Assembly (NCBI GenBank): GCA_009774235.1
Contig: VSNJ01000031.1
Coordinates: 1 to 32,554, forward strand
DNA length: 32,554 nt
Reading direction: 5' to 3'
Origin: Lachnospiraceae bacterium
GTDB lineage: Bacteria > Bacillota > Clostridia > Lachnospirales > Lachnospiraceae
Under the pieces are notes generated by a model, which searched no databases, was not told the DNA's origin, and saw only the letters and a program-made list of their open reading frames with translations. A program made the translations under genes and the position numbers. This document shows positions 1 through 6,873 of this stretch, one piece after another (the stretch's first letter is position 1; each line of letters begins with the position of its first letter).

Positions 1-61
1 AAAGAGGGAGTGACGCACCCACTTTTTCATTACTATTTGTGCCGCCAGCGTCAGCGGCGGA

Positions 62-667
62 ATGGGGATTAGTGTGTGGCTTGCTAATGAAGCAACAGGG
101 GATAATGGGATTACACCAGGGGATGATAACAAAGGCACCCTGGGGTTGCCATATTACCGTTGGAATCAAATATATGCAACCAACAGCACCATTTCGACAT
201 CAGACAGAAACGAAAAGAAAGAAATATCCTATATTGGCAGTAAAAGCAGTTATGAATATACCAGCATGACAGATGAAAAATTAATCCAGCTAATAATGGG
301 ACTACATCCAGTAATATTTAAACGTATAAATGGTGAATCTGGAAGACCACACCATGGAATAATAGCCCAGGACTTTGAAGAATTAATGACAGAAATTGAT
401 TTGCAGGACCATGCTGCCTTTATTAAATCCCCAGTTACCAAAATAAAAGAAGTGGAAACAAAAGATGAAGATGGAAACACAAAACAACAGCAGGTAGAAG
501 AAATTATACCTGATGAATACAGGTATGGCATACGTTACGAGGAGCTTATTGCAGATTTAATAAGGTTCTGCCAGCTTTTAAAAGATGAAAACAGCAGACA
601 GCAGAAGAAAATTGAAGACCTGGAAAAACGTATGGAAATATTGGAAAACACTGTAAAATGCAGTTAA
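62..667 (+). CDS. Phage tail fibre C-terminus with S74 intramolecular chaperone domain (partial)
   Basis: The product resembles the C-terminal end of a phage tail fibre/tailspike carrying a peptidase S74 (endosialidase chaperone) domain, which helps trimerise the fibre and then cuts itself off. Visible features are the S-D-x3-K signature at residues 47-52 (candidate Ser/Lys dyad), the HGIIAQDFEEL block around residues 98-108, and a C-terminal coiled coil (about residues 160-198). The first 35 residues look like the interior of a fibre (LPYYRWNQIY), not a natural protein start, and an in-frame stop lies at 11-13. The gene is therefore either 5' truncated, frameshifted near position 14-62, or rejoined by recombination; its upstream part lies outside the window. 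It is followed by the prophage lysis genes, as expected for a tail-end position. The domain call is firm; the start is not. Confidence 0.75.
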   Translation: MGISVWLANEATGDNGITPGDDNKGTLGLPYYRWNQIYATNSTISTSDRNEKKEISYIGSKSSYEYTSMTDEKLIQLIMGLHPVIFKRINGESGRPHHGIIAQDFEELMTEIDLQDHAAFIKSPVTKIKEVETKDEDGNTKQQQVEEIIPDEYRYGIRYEELIADLIRFCQLLKDENSRQQKKIEDLEKRMEILENTVKCS

Positions 668-757
668 ATGGAAATGTAAAACCATGGGAGATTGCCAGGC
701 TGTGAAAAATGTGGTATATTGTCAATGTGGGAAACCATAGAGCCAAGGCGGCTTTAC

Positions 758-814
758 CCCTCCTGTATTTACGGAGGGTTTTAAAAGCCCTCCAGACTAT
801 AAAGGAAGGAGGGC
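758..814 (+). promoter_or_regulatory. Alternating CCCTCC/GGAGGG leader hairpins, attenuator-like
   Basis: Four mutually complementary 6-mers follow each other: CCCTCC 758-763, GGAGGG 773-778, CCCTCC 788-793, GGAGGG 808-813. Segments 1+2 form a stem followed by TTTTA (terminator-like); 3+4 extend to GCCCTCC/GGAGGGC and cover the ribosome binding site of the small toxin-like gene at 821; 2+3 could pair instead. The arrangement suggests either transcriptional attenuation or masking of the start site. Structure is seen directly; the regulatory role is inference. Confidence 0.5.
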
Positions 815-820
815 GGTACA

Positions 821-913
821 ATGTATATTACATATCAGGATTTAATCCAGACTGGAATATTTATTGTTGCCCTTGTTGGATTGTGTTACACAATCTTTAA
901 GGGAAAGAAATAG
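821..913 (+). CDS. Putative holin-like toxin, 30 residues
   Basis: A 30-residue protein starting MYITYQDLIQTG, with one hydrophobic helix (about residues 11-26) and a basic KGKK end. It matches the pattern of the small Firmicute 'putative holin-like toxin' family (short N-terminus with a Y-E/Q-x-L motif, single membrane helix, Lys tail), often treated as type I toxins. The ribosome binding site AAGGAAGGAGGG (802-813) sits inside a hairpin. A strong hairpin follows the stop directly. It lies between the tail fibre and the lysis genes of the prophage. An antisense antitoxin RNA would be expected from the family but cannot be shown here. Confidence 0.7.
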   Translation: MYITYQDLIQTGIFIVALVGLCYTIFKGKK

Positions 914-939
914 CCGCCACTACTGCAATAGTGACGGCT
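912..939 (+). terminator. Hairpin terminator after the holin-like toxin gene
   Basis: AGCCG-c-CACTA / TAGTG-a-CGGCT with a six-base loop CTGCAA, starting within the stop codon of the small toxin-like gene. No run of T follows directly, so it may act as a transcript-stabilising or bidirectional structure; similar hairpins are common directly behind this gene family. Confidence 0.6.
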
Positions 940-1114
940 GATGTAAAAATTAGCTTTTAACTGTTTGGGGTAGAGCCGCTTCTATGGCTTTCCCTTTTCT
1001 TATATCTAATATAACATAGCCAGGCAGGATTTGCAACATGCAGATTTACAGACTGGCTTTATTAAATAATGTAAAGGGCTTAAAGGCTCTTTTTTTAATG
1101 GGAAGGAGGATATA

Positions 1115-1432
1115 ATGGACACACCAATTACACGTGCGGAGCATGATGAATTTGCCAAAAGGCAGGATGAGGAAAACAAAAGACAGAACAGGCGTATTGA
1201 TGCTTTAGAGGAAATGGTAAGGGAAATTAGTTCACTTACAACATCTGTTGCCAAATTAGCATCAAGCATGGAAAGTATGCTGAAAGAACAGGAAAGGCAG
1301 GGGGAACGCCTTGAAGCCTTAGAAGGCAGGGACGGTGAAATGTGGAGGAAAGTGACAGAAGTGACAGGGTACATCATTACTGCTGTTACAGGGATTGTGC
1401 TTGGGTTTATATTCACAAGAATAGGAATGTAG
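1115..1432 (+). CDS. XhlA-like phage lysis accessory protein
   Basis: A 105-residue protein with a long polar helical part (residues 1-78, heptad-like, rich in E/K/R) and a single C-terminal membrane segment (about residues 83-103, GYIITAVTGIVLGFIF). This is the layout of haemolysin XhlA/Bdellin-type proteins coded next to holin and endolysin in Firmicute prophages, where it anchors on the membrane and assists lysis. Start ATG has the site GGAAGGAGG at 1101-1109. The holin gene begins 12 bases after the stop, giving a lysis cassette XhlA-holin-amidase. Confidence 0.75.
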   Translation: MDTPITRAEHDEFAKRQDEENKRQNRRIDALEEMVREISSLTTSVAKLASSMESMLKEQERQGERLEALEGRDGEMWRKVTEVTGYIITAVTGIVLGFIFTRIGM

Positions 1433-1444
1433 GAGGGAACAGGA

Positions 1445-1642
1445 ATGGATGTTAAAACAAAGAAATGGTTAAAATGTTCAGGTATCAGAGCCTTGAAAAC
1501 GTGCTGTCAGACTGCCATTGCCAGTATTGGGACAGCTGCAGTATTAGGTGGCGTTGACTGGATTATGGTAGCTTCTGCTTCCGCACTTGCAGGGATTTTG
1601 TCTATTTTGACAAGCGTTGCAGGACTTCCGGAAGTAAAATAA
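1445..1642 (+). CDS. Phage holin
   Basis: A 65-residue protein with a basic N-terminus (MDVKTKKWLK) and two hydrophobic stretches (about residues 20-36 and 39-60) separated by the VDW turn; the end SVAGLPEVK is typical of the r1t-like holins of Lachnospiraceae prophages. It would form the membrane lesion that lets the endolysin at 1715 reach the wall. Ribosome binding site GGAGGGAAC precedes the ATG. A hairpin-like GTGCTGGCAATATGCCAGCA (1660-1679) followed by TTTTTT lies downstream and acts as an internal terminator or processing site before the amidase gene. Confidence 0.75.
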   Translation: MDVKTKKWLKCSGIRALKTCCQTAIASIGTAAVLGGVDWIMVASASALAGILSILTSVAGLPEVK

Positions 1643-1658
1643 TAATGATAATTTCTAA

Positions 1659-1686
1659 GGGTGCTGGCAATATGCCAGCATTTTTT
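1659..1686 (+). terminator. Rho-independent terminator between holin and amidase
   Basis: TGCTGGCA / TGCCAGCA stem with a two-base loop, then ATTTTTT. The location between holin and endolysin suggests partial termination that would set their ratio; that role is inference. Confidence 0.65.
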
Positions 1687-1714
1687 AGTTTAGTAAAGAA
1701 AGTGGGGAAAAGGC

Positions 1715-2215
1715 ATGGTAATACATAAAAACCATACATTAGTTAATTATACAAAATACAAAGGTTTAAAACCAGAGTGGTTAGTAATACACTATACAGG
1801 GAACATGACAGACACAGCAAAAGCAAACACAGATTATTTTAAGTCTGTAAAACGTGGCGCATCTGCTAATTATTTTGTAGGCAATGACGGGATTTACCTG
1901 TGTGTAGACCCATCAAAAGGCTATGCATGGCACTGTGGCAAAGACTACAGCGGTGGCAAAGCAAAGTACCATGGCATTGTAACAAACAGGAATTCCATAG
2001 GCATTGAAATGTGTTCACAGGGTGGCAGGATATCAGATAAAACTTATAAGAAAACAATAAAGCTGGTTAAAAAAATGATGAAAAAATACAGGATACCAGC
2101 AAGCCACGTCATACGCCATTATGATGTCTGTGGCAAACAGTGCCATGGATGGGAGGGCTGGCTTCCAGGTAATAATGTTATCTGGCGAGTTTTCAAGAAG
2201 GATATAAAGGCATAG
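1715..2215 (+). CDS. N-acetylmuramoyl-L-alanine amidase endolysin (Amidase_2)
   Basis: A 166-residue phage lysin that cleaves the amide bond between muramic acid and L-alanine of peptidoglycan. Amidase_2 (PGRP-like) zinc ligands can be read as H26 (LVIHYTGN), H135 (VIRHYDVCG) and C143 (KQCHGW); NSIGIEM at 93-99 is the core strand. No C-terminal wall-binding repeats are present, so the protein is a minimal catalytic domain, shorter than many clostridial endolysins (about 250-350 residues). Its stop is followed directly and in the same frame by a decayed recombinase tail. A 19-base copy of its 3' end (2201-2219) recurs at 6877-6895. Confidence 0.88.
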   Translation: MVIHKNHTLVNYTKYKGLKPEWLVIHYTGNMTDTAKANTDYFKSVKRGASANYFVGNDGIYLCVDPSKGYAWHCGKDYSGGKAKYHGIVTNRNSIGIEMCSQGGRISDKTYKKTIKLVKKMMKKYRIPASHVIRHYDVCGKQCHGWEGWLPGNNVIWRVFKKDIKA

Positions 2216-2398
2216 AATAGCTTTTGGCAGGAAATCCAGATGTAGTACCAGAAAAAGTATGACAGACTGCAAAAGCAGGAAGATTTGGTCACTGGATTTA
2301 ATGAGGATTTATGGTAAAGCTTAGTTGAATATGTGACAGTTTTTGATAGAGAAGATATCCGTTTTATCTTTAAGGATGGAACGGAGATAAAAGTGTAA
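2216..2398 (+). pseudogene. Decayed C-terminus of a large serine recombinase
   Basis: Reading the frame of the amidase past its stop gives a recognisable tail, interrupted by stops at 2243-2245 and 2315-2317: a helical YQKKYDRLQKQ block, then GFNEDLW, then LVEYVTVFDREDIRFIFKDG-TEIKV, ending at the TAA 2396-2398. The last block matches the usual C-terminal strand-rich end of large serine recombinases (pattern L-V-x-x-V-T-V-x-x-x-x-x-I-x-F-x-F-K-x-G-x-E-I). Only the last 60 codons remain, so it cannot act. It suggests the prophage was integrated by such an enzyme and that its integration end has been lost. Confidence 0.65.
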
Positions 2399-2401
2399 AA
2401 C

Positions 2402-2441
2402 AGAGATACTCTGCAATCCCAAATATTAGCGGAGTATCTCT
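2402..2441. terminator. Bidirectional hairpin between prophage remnant and nuclease gene
   Basis: Perfect 10-bp stem AGAGATACTC / GAGTATCTCT (2402-2411 and 2432-2441). It separates two convergent genes: the phage side ending at 2398 and the minus-strand gene ending at 2472. On the minus strand it is followed by GTTTTAC, so it is best as a terminator of the minus-strand gene. Confidence 0.6.
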
Positions 2442-2471
2442 ATCTGTATGGCTGATGTATTACCGCATTTA

Positions 2472-3347
2472 TTATTCTGTTAATAGTTTTTGTAAAACTT
2501 CAAAATTGTTATCCGAAATTTTGCTTGAGGCCGTAACCTTACGATCTTGATAGAATTGAGGAGTTGAATTTGATAGCCATAAACAACGTACTGATGTAAA
2601 TACAACACCAAGTGTATTTTCTAAATTTTTTGTTAAAATCTTTTCTATCAGACCCGAATTTTGTTTTATGAAATTATTTTCTAAAACATCATTTATCTCT
2701 TTTCGCATAGCAAATATGTCAGAATACTCATAATCTCGAATCTTATCAGCTACACAATTATATATGTCGATAAACACAAGACCGTAGTGATTAGCATTGT
2801 TATCAATTTTAGATAACTGTTTGCAAGCTTTTTTGAAATTTTCTTCTAACCCATTAATGGATTTAATTCGTTTACATTCTGCATAAATGGTAGTACCATT
2901 CCTATTTGCTACGACATCTGTTAATTGTTCAAAATCAATTTTGTAGCCTAATTTGTTAAGCCAAGACGCAATTAGTAATTCATATAAAAAGTCTCTGGGT
3001 TGATCTGCCTTGCTTTCAGGATTATAAAAATCTGTACCATATACAACTTTTTGTAGACGTTCTTCAAAACCGACACTTTTTTCACTCTTAAATGAATCAA
3101 AAACTTGTACTATTTGAATACATTCTTGTGCGGCATCATTTAGTTTTTTAAATCTTTGTTCTAAATCAGATAAATCCTTGGGATTGCCTTTTTTATAAAA
3201 GTCATCAATATAGCCTTTATATTTTGCATATCTTGATTGAGTTGCTTTTAAACCTTTGCTTTCGAACCATTTTATGACCTCATCCATCTTATTCATAAAA
3301 TAGTTTGTATGTGATAATTCGTAGGACATTCGATTTATTTCACTCAT
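2472..3347 (-). CDS. Putative PD-(D/E)xK-fold nuclease, solitary
   Basis: A 291-residue protein of no named family that I recognise. Residues 119-161 have the layout of a restriction-endonuclease-like core: helix with E123 (FLYELLIASWLNKLG), then D144 (LTDVVA) and a strand IYAECKR with E157-x-K159, i.e. E...D...ExK. The N-terminal 100 residues are helical and charged; the C-terminal part (residues 170-291) is mixed. The ATG has a site GGAGG (CGGAGGTTTTAGC-ATG). No methylase or ATPase is beside it. It stands alone between the prophage end and the XRE-ImmA operon, so it may be a defence nuclease or a recycled phage nuclease; the substrate is unknown. Confidence 0.55.
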   Translation of the reverse strand: MSEINRMSYELSHTNYFMNKMDEVIKWFESKGLKATQSRYAKYKGYIDDFYKKGNPKDLSDLEQRFKKLNDAAQECIQIVQVFDSFKSEKSVGFEERLQKVVYGTDFYNPESKADQPRDFLYELLIASWLNKLGYKIDFEQLTDVVANRNGTTIYAECKRIKSINGLEENFKKACKQLSKIDNNANHYGLVFIDIYNCVADKIRDYEYSDIFAMRKEINDVLENNFIKQNSGLIEKILTKNLENTLGVVFTSVRCLWLSNSTPQFYQDRKVTASSKISDNNFEVLQKLLTE

Positions 3348-3731
3348 GCTAAAACCTCCGTTTGAGTCAACAAATTATGTTTTCAAATATTACGGATACA
3401 ATATAACACAGGAACATAAAAAAATCTATTTTTTTATAGGCATTTCCAATTTGAACCCTCCTCTTTCGAGGAAAAATCAAAAAGTACAAAGGCAAAATCA
3501 AGTTGTATCAAAGACACCATTTACATAGATGTTTGATATTCAGGAACAAATCTGTTTAGTTGACAATACCTAAAAAACAGGTAAAGCGTAATAATTTAAA
3601 AGGGGTTAGTCGAAACATACATATCAAACTCTTATAAATAGGGGATTTCAGAGTATTTTGCTGCATTTATTAAGTTACTGTTACTAAAAATAGACAAGTC
3701 CTTGACACATTGGTTATACATAAGTATACGT
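3348..3731. other. AT-rich intergenic stretch holding a CRISPR-leader-like copy
   Basis: No convincing gene. The left part is the upstream region of the nuclease gene. Positions 3571-3655 align, with gaps, to the 6298-6390 stretch that precedes the CRISPR-like repeats (shared blocks AAAAAACAGG, AATTTAAAA, CTTATAAA-AG-GG, TTCAGA), but no repeats follow here. TTGACA occurs at 3702-3707 with only a weak -10 downstream. Confidence 0.4.
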
Positions 3732-4877
3732 TTATATTATATTTTTTAATGATATTATTTTATTGTCGTCTTTAATTGATAATGTCCCTTTATCTAAAAA
3801 ACAGTAATGTTCCAGTTCTTCAGCAGAACAGCCTGTATCATTAATTAACTGGCTTATGGTCACTATATTATTTTCTAACAATAATTTAATTGCCTGTTTA
3901 TGTGCAAATGGTTTTTCAGCAGGTATTTCTTTATCCAAGGGTTCTTTTTGCCAATATGCCCTAACAGTCATCTGGTCTTTTAAATATTTAATCTGGTTGG
4001 CAGATAGAATACCTAAAGTTTCGCATCTTATAATCATACACGAGATAGAGGCTTTCCATTTAGTTTTCAGTTGTATAAAATGGTCTATGGAAGTCGAAAA
4101 AACATCTTTGGAAAATGTTTCTTTTGGAAGAAGAAATGCACCAGCAAATCTGTTTGCTTCATCTTCTAGTTTTTTGTAAATTGCATTCTTATTTAAGTCT
4201 TCATCTGAAAAATATTCCGCATGCATGATAAGATGTCCTAATTCATGAGCCATATCAAACCTGATTCTTGCATTGGTATCTTTATCACTGTTAAGAAAAA
4301 TAAAAGGACTGCCATCAAACCATATAGAAAAAGCATCAAGTTTATTTAAACGTAATTGTATTTTAGAAACCATGATCCCATTTTTTTGTACAACATTGAT
4401 AAGACTGTCAATTGGACCATTTCCTAATTTCCATTCTTTTCTTAAAGCCAGAGCATATTTTTCAATAGTATCATTATCTAACGGGTTAATGCCATCTTCA
4501 TCATATGATAATTTAGGGAGATTAAGTTTTGGAAAGTTGACATATGCAGCAAGATAGTCATTAATTTCTCGGAATATTTTAATTTTTTCTTTTGCTGCAT
4601 CCTTTTCTTTGGTTTTTGCTGTTTTACGGCTTCTAAAAAAAACTGCACTGTTTGCACTTTTATTTACAGGAAGTTGTTTATAAAAAAAAGTTCCTGGATA
4701 TTTTAATACATCAGCTATACGGTTCAGGACAGGTTTACTTGGTGAGATTTTTCCTAGTTCATATTGTGAAATTGCCTGCTTGCTAACAGAAGCCAGTTCA
4801 GATAATTCTAACATTGAAAGACCTCTTGATACTCTTGCCTGTTTAATCCTGTAAGGTATTACCTTCTCATTATTCAT
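3732..4877 (-). CDS. XRE-family HTH fused to ImmA/IrrE metallopeptidase-like domain
   Basis: A 381-residue protein. Residues 5-60 form a Cro/CI helix-turn-helix (LSMLELSELASVSKQAISQYE). Residues about 150-255 hold an ImmA/IrrE domain with the zinc motif HELGH at 211-215 and the third-ligand segment EDEANRFAGAFLLP at 238-251 (E240 candidate). Family members of this size cleave or sequester repressors and occur as stress sensors, phage-induction regulators, or the antitoxin/regulator half of two-gene systems. The gene follows the unknown gene at 4903-5550 by 25 bases on the same strand, so the two are one operon from the promoter at 5585-5613. Zinc-binding residues are intact, so it is probably active. 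Confidence 0.88.
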   Translation of the reverse strand: MNNEKVIPYRIKQARVSRGLSMLELSELASVSKQAISQYELGKISPSKPVLNRIADVLKYPGTFFYKQLPVNKSANSAVFFRSRKTAKTKEKDAAKEKIKIFREINDYLAAYVNFPKLNLPKLSYDEDGINPLDNDTIEKYALALRKEWKLGNGPIDSLINVVQKNGIMVSKIQLRLNKLDAFSIWFDGSPFIFLNSDKDTNARIRFDMAHELGHLIMHAEYFSDEDLNKNAIYKKLEDEANRFAGAFLLPKETFSKDVFSTSIDHFIQLKTKWKASISCMIIRCETLGILSANQIKYLKDQMTVRAYWQKEPLDKEIPAEKPFAHKQAIKLLLENNIVTISQLINDTGCSAEELEHYCFLDKGTLSIKDDNKIISLKNII

Positions 4878-4902
4878 AATTTACCACCATGTTTTATATA
4901 AT

Positions 4903-5550
4903 TTAAATATTATGGGCTTTTTTAATTAATCCTTCTTTTAGTGAAACAATAACTTCTTCTTCTGCTTTTTTTGGTACATAATTATTATAAACTTTGACAT
5001 CTTCTAATAAATCTATTGAATATTCTATACTTTTATAATCATAACTTGGAAATATAATATGAAGATGTGTTATATTTCCGTGTTTATAACCATATGTAAT
5101 CTGGGCATATTTTTTACTGGTTTGCGGTTCAGAAGTCCCATTTTTTAAATCAAGTTCATATTGGTTGCTTATGCCAAAATTTGATTTTGAAAATTCTTCT
5201 TTGTAATGAGATTTTTGCAATAGTTTAACAGGAGTTTCTGTATGTCCCAAATTAAGTAGAAAATCTTTAACTTCAATAAATAATGCCATGTGTCTGTTCC
5301 TGGATACTTGTTTTAAACAAACTGAATAACTTGCATTAGGGTTAAATGCAGAATCATTGAATTGTTTCTCTATGGCATATGCTCTTAGGTATCCATATAA
5401 AAACTTCTTTTTTTCATATGTGAAAAATTTTCCATTTTCTATTATAAACTGGTTAAAAGCTTTAAGAGATGTTTTAATATTATAGTATACAGCAGCTTTA
5501 AAAGAATAATCAAAATTATTATGAAAAAGTTCCTTGATAGTATTTTCCAT
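4903..5550 (-). CDS. Unknown 215-residue protein in operon with XRE-ImmA
   Basis: I do not recognise this family. Start ATG at 5550 is chosen because AAGGAG lies 9 bases upstream; the frame is open further upstream but without a start signal. It has no membrane segment or signal peptide. The first 80 residues are helical (NTIKELFHNN ... FLYGYLRAYAIEKQ), followed by a mixed alpha/beta part with YSVCLKQVSRNRH and a C-terminal segment ending KEGLIKKAHNI. A perfect promoter drives it, and the XRE-ImmA gene lies 25 bases downstream. Such pairs often act as toxin plus antitoxin or effector plus sensor; the role here is inference. Confidence 0.65.
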   Translation of the reverse strand: MENTIKELFHNNFDYSFKAAVYYNIKTSLKAFNQFIIENGKFFTYEKKKFLYGYLRAYAIEKQFNDSAFNPNASYSVCLKQVSRNRHMALFIEVKDFLLNLGHTETPVKLLQKSHYKEEFSKSNFGISNQYELDLKNGTSEPQTSKKYAQITYGYKHGNITHLHIIFPSYDYKSIEYSIDLLEDVKVYNNYVPKKAEEEVIVSLKEGLIKKAHNI

Positions 5551-5584
5551 ATGCAAAATCTCCTTGATTTTTATTATATAAAGA

Positions 5585-5613
5585 ATTATATATAAAAGGT
5601 TAGTATATGTCAA
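5585..5613 (-). promoter_or_regulatory. Sigma-A promoter of the unknown/XRE-ImmA operon
   Basis: On the minus strand TTGACA (5613-5608), 17 bases, TATAAT (5590-5585): both hexamers match the consensus exactly. It lies 35 bases upstream of the start codon at 5550. Confidence 0.8.
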
Positions 5614-5718
5614 TATTTTTTTATATTTATATAAAAAATGTCTAGCAAGACAAATAAAATTACTAAAATAAGTGGGCATATCTAAAGAAGCAGCAGAAAT
5701 CCAGTTTAAAAATTATCA

Positions 5719-5811
5719 GAAACCTATTTTGTAGATAATAAAGATGACTATATGTTGTACATCGGTGATAGGAATGATATAGTAATGGCTGTACTTAATC
5801 ATAATAAATAG
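5719..5811 (+). pseudogene. Gene tail remnant, copy 1 (DYMLY...AVLNHNK)
   Basis: A short open stretch with natural-looking protein sequence (ETYFVDNKDDYMLYIGDR, then IVMAVLNHNK and a stop) and no start. It matches a second tail at 6916-7041 (CFVNDIGSYMLYK, AVLNNNK), so both come from related genes of unknown function. It is followed immediately by the first copy of the 69-bp repeat. Confidence 0.45.
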
Positions 5812-5880
5812 GGGCTGTTATAACATGGCAGCCCTGGTGTTAAAAAAGTCTTGGCATATACCAGGAAAATATGATAAAAT
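5812..5880 (+). repeat. 69-bp exact direct repeat, copy 1
   Basis: Identical over 69 bases to 6196-6264. It opens with GGGCTG / CAGCCC (6-bp stem, 11-base loop) and ends with a promoter-like TTGGCA (5851-5856), 18 bases, TAAAAT (5875-5880). It can also be read as coding (KSWHIPGKYDKI). After copy 1 comes an imperfect 17-position inverted repeat (5908-5924 with 5932-5948), so a short structured RNA is possible. Confidence 0.85.
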
Positions 5881-6195
5881 CCTGTCTTTAACACTTAGAA
5901 AAAAATAAAACCGCTACAGCCCTTAATTTATAAGCGTTGTAACAGTTTGAGTCTAAGTTTTAATATATAGTATTTTTCAATTCTTTAAATTTTTGCTCTG
6001 AAACCCTGATATTATGCGGACTTATGAGATAAAGAGTTCATTTCGGTATGTATAAGAGTATACTACACCTACAATAGGAAAATATCAAGAGGTAACAAGA
6101 TATTACTATATAGCAAAACAAAATACTTTACGAAGAAAATGTAGATATTATAAGGGGTTTAATGGCTTTATTAAAAATCCAACTGTCAAAGACCC
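5881..6195. other. Non-coding stretch between the two 69-bp repeats
   Basis: No gene supported. It contains the inverted repeat 5908-5948 (AAACCGCTACAGCCCTT with AAGCGTTGTAACAGTTT, 13 of 17 positions paired) and a GAGATAAAGAGTT motif at about 6026-6038 that recurs as AAGATAAAGAGTT at about 6841-6854. The last 60 bases before the second repeat read as an open but unrecognised peptide. Confidence 0.4.
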
Positions 6196-6264
6196 GGGCT
6201 GTTATAACATGGCAGCCCTGGTGTTAAAAAAGTCTTGGCATATACCAGGAAAATATGATAAAAT
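6196..6264 (+). repeat. 69-bp exact direct repeat, copy 2
   Basis: Identical to 5812-5880, 384 bases further on. Its promoter-like end (TTGGCA 6235-6240, TAAAAT 6259-6264) points into the leader and repeats of the CRISPR-like array, so it could serve as the array promoter. Confidence 0.85.
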
Positions 6265-6297
6265 ATCCCATAAGTGATTACAAAAATTCATAAAAAC

Positions 6298-6398
6298 CAA
6301 AAAACAGGCAAAATGTAACACTTTTGTAACAATTTAAAAAATCTTGGGGAAAATGCACCTTTCAGACCCTTATAAACAGTGGCTTCCAGAATGGCAGG
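6298..6398 (+). promoter_or_regulatory. Leader-like sequence of the CRISPR-like array
   Basis: An AT-rich, gene-free 100-base stretch directly before the first repeat, with a diverged second copy at 3571-3655. Conservation of a leader without its repeats elsewhere in the window supports it being a functional leader unit rather than chance. Confidence 0.45.
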
Positions 6399-6582
6399 GT
6401 AGAAATGGATGTAGCCCGTTAAAGGGCATTGACGCATACTGTGCATATTTAGCTTTTTTTACATAAATTTGTAGAAGTGGAGTAAGCCCGTATAAGGGCA
6501 TTGACACACTGTTGGTGTTGGCTGTATTAATGGTGGTTGTGATGTGTAGAAATGGTATAAGCTCGCTTAAGGGCGTTGACAC
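6399..6582 (+). CRISPR. Short, decayed orphan CRISPR-like array: three 37-nt repeats
   Basis: Three repeats align over 37 nt without gaps: 6399-6435, 6471-6507, 6546-6582. All begin GTAGAA-TGG and end TTGAC-C; the centre AGCCCG....AAGGGC forms a hairpin in each copy (third copy keeps it with a G-U pair). Spacers are unrelated to each other: 6436-6470 (35 nt) and 6508-6545 (38 nt). A leader-like stretch precedes the array. The repeats differ at about 7 or more of 37 positions, far more than a living array, and no cas gene is in the window, so it is decayed or an orphan. An alternative is a non-CRISPR interspersed repeat. Confidence 0.55.
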
Positions 6583-6694
6583 CAGTAGCCATCAACCAGT
6601 TTAGTAGAGTACGTTCTAGTTTAATGAGCAAAAGACATGAATGTTGTACATATAAGGGATGGCAGGTATTACCTACATATAGTGATTATTATTG
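6583..6694. other. Intergenic spacer after the CRISPR-like array
   Basis: No further repeat copy and no gene can be supported here; it leads into the terminator at 6695-6741. Confidence 0.4.
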
Positions 6695-6741
6695 AAAATA
6701 AAATGGATGTCACATAACAAGCATGGCATCCATTTTATTTT
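6695..6741. terminator. Strong hairpin terminator
   Basis: A perfect 15-bp stem (6695-6709 with 6727-6741; AAAATAAAATGGATG and its complement) with a 17-base loop and A/T runs on both sides, usable in both directions. Its GCATGGCATCC loop side resembles the CATGGCAGCCC hairpin of the 69-bp repeat. Confidence 0.75.
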
Positions 6742-6873
6742 TACAGGTGTTATTTTTAAGTCCAATATAGTTATTTATAGTTAAATGTAATAAAATTTAA
6801 TTAGTAACAAAATAGCAACACAAAATCCTTGAAAACTTTATAAGATAAAGAGTTTAAAACTTACAAATTTAAC

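Noticed and set aside
546..900. Open frames on both strands around the 30-residue toxin gene
   Set aside because: They run through hairpins, lack start signals and are shadows of the toxin region; the 821-913 frame has the family-like sequence and a ribosome site.
3702..3730. TTGACA at 3702 as a plus-strand promoter or as a decayed CRISPR repeat end
   Set aside because: The -10 match is poor, nothing is coded in that direction, and the preceding 30 bases do not align with the 37-nt repeat.
3856..4557. Plus-strand open frames inside the XRE-ImmA gene
   Set aside because: They are antisense shadows; the minus-strand protein has clear HTH and HELGH motifs.
6370..6582. 70-residue minus-strand open frame across the 37-nt repeats
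   Set aside because: It is made of the repeated units themselves (repeating MPL-GL-P segments), has no ribosome binding site, and the DNA repeat explains the pattern better.
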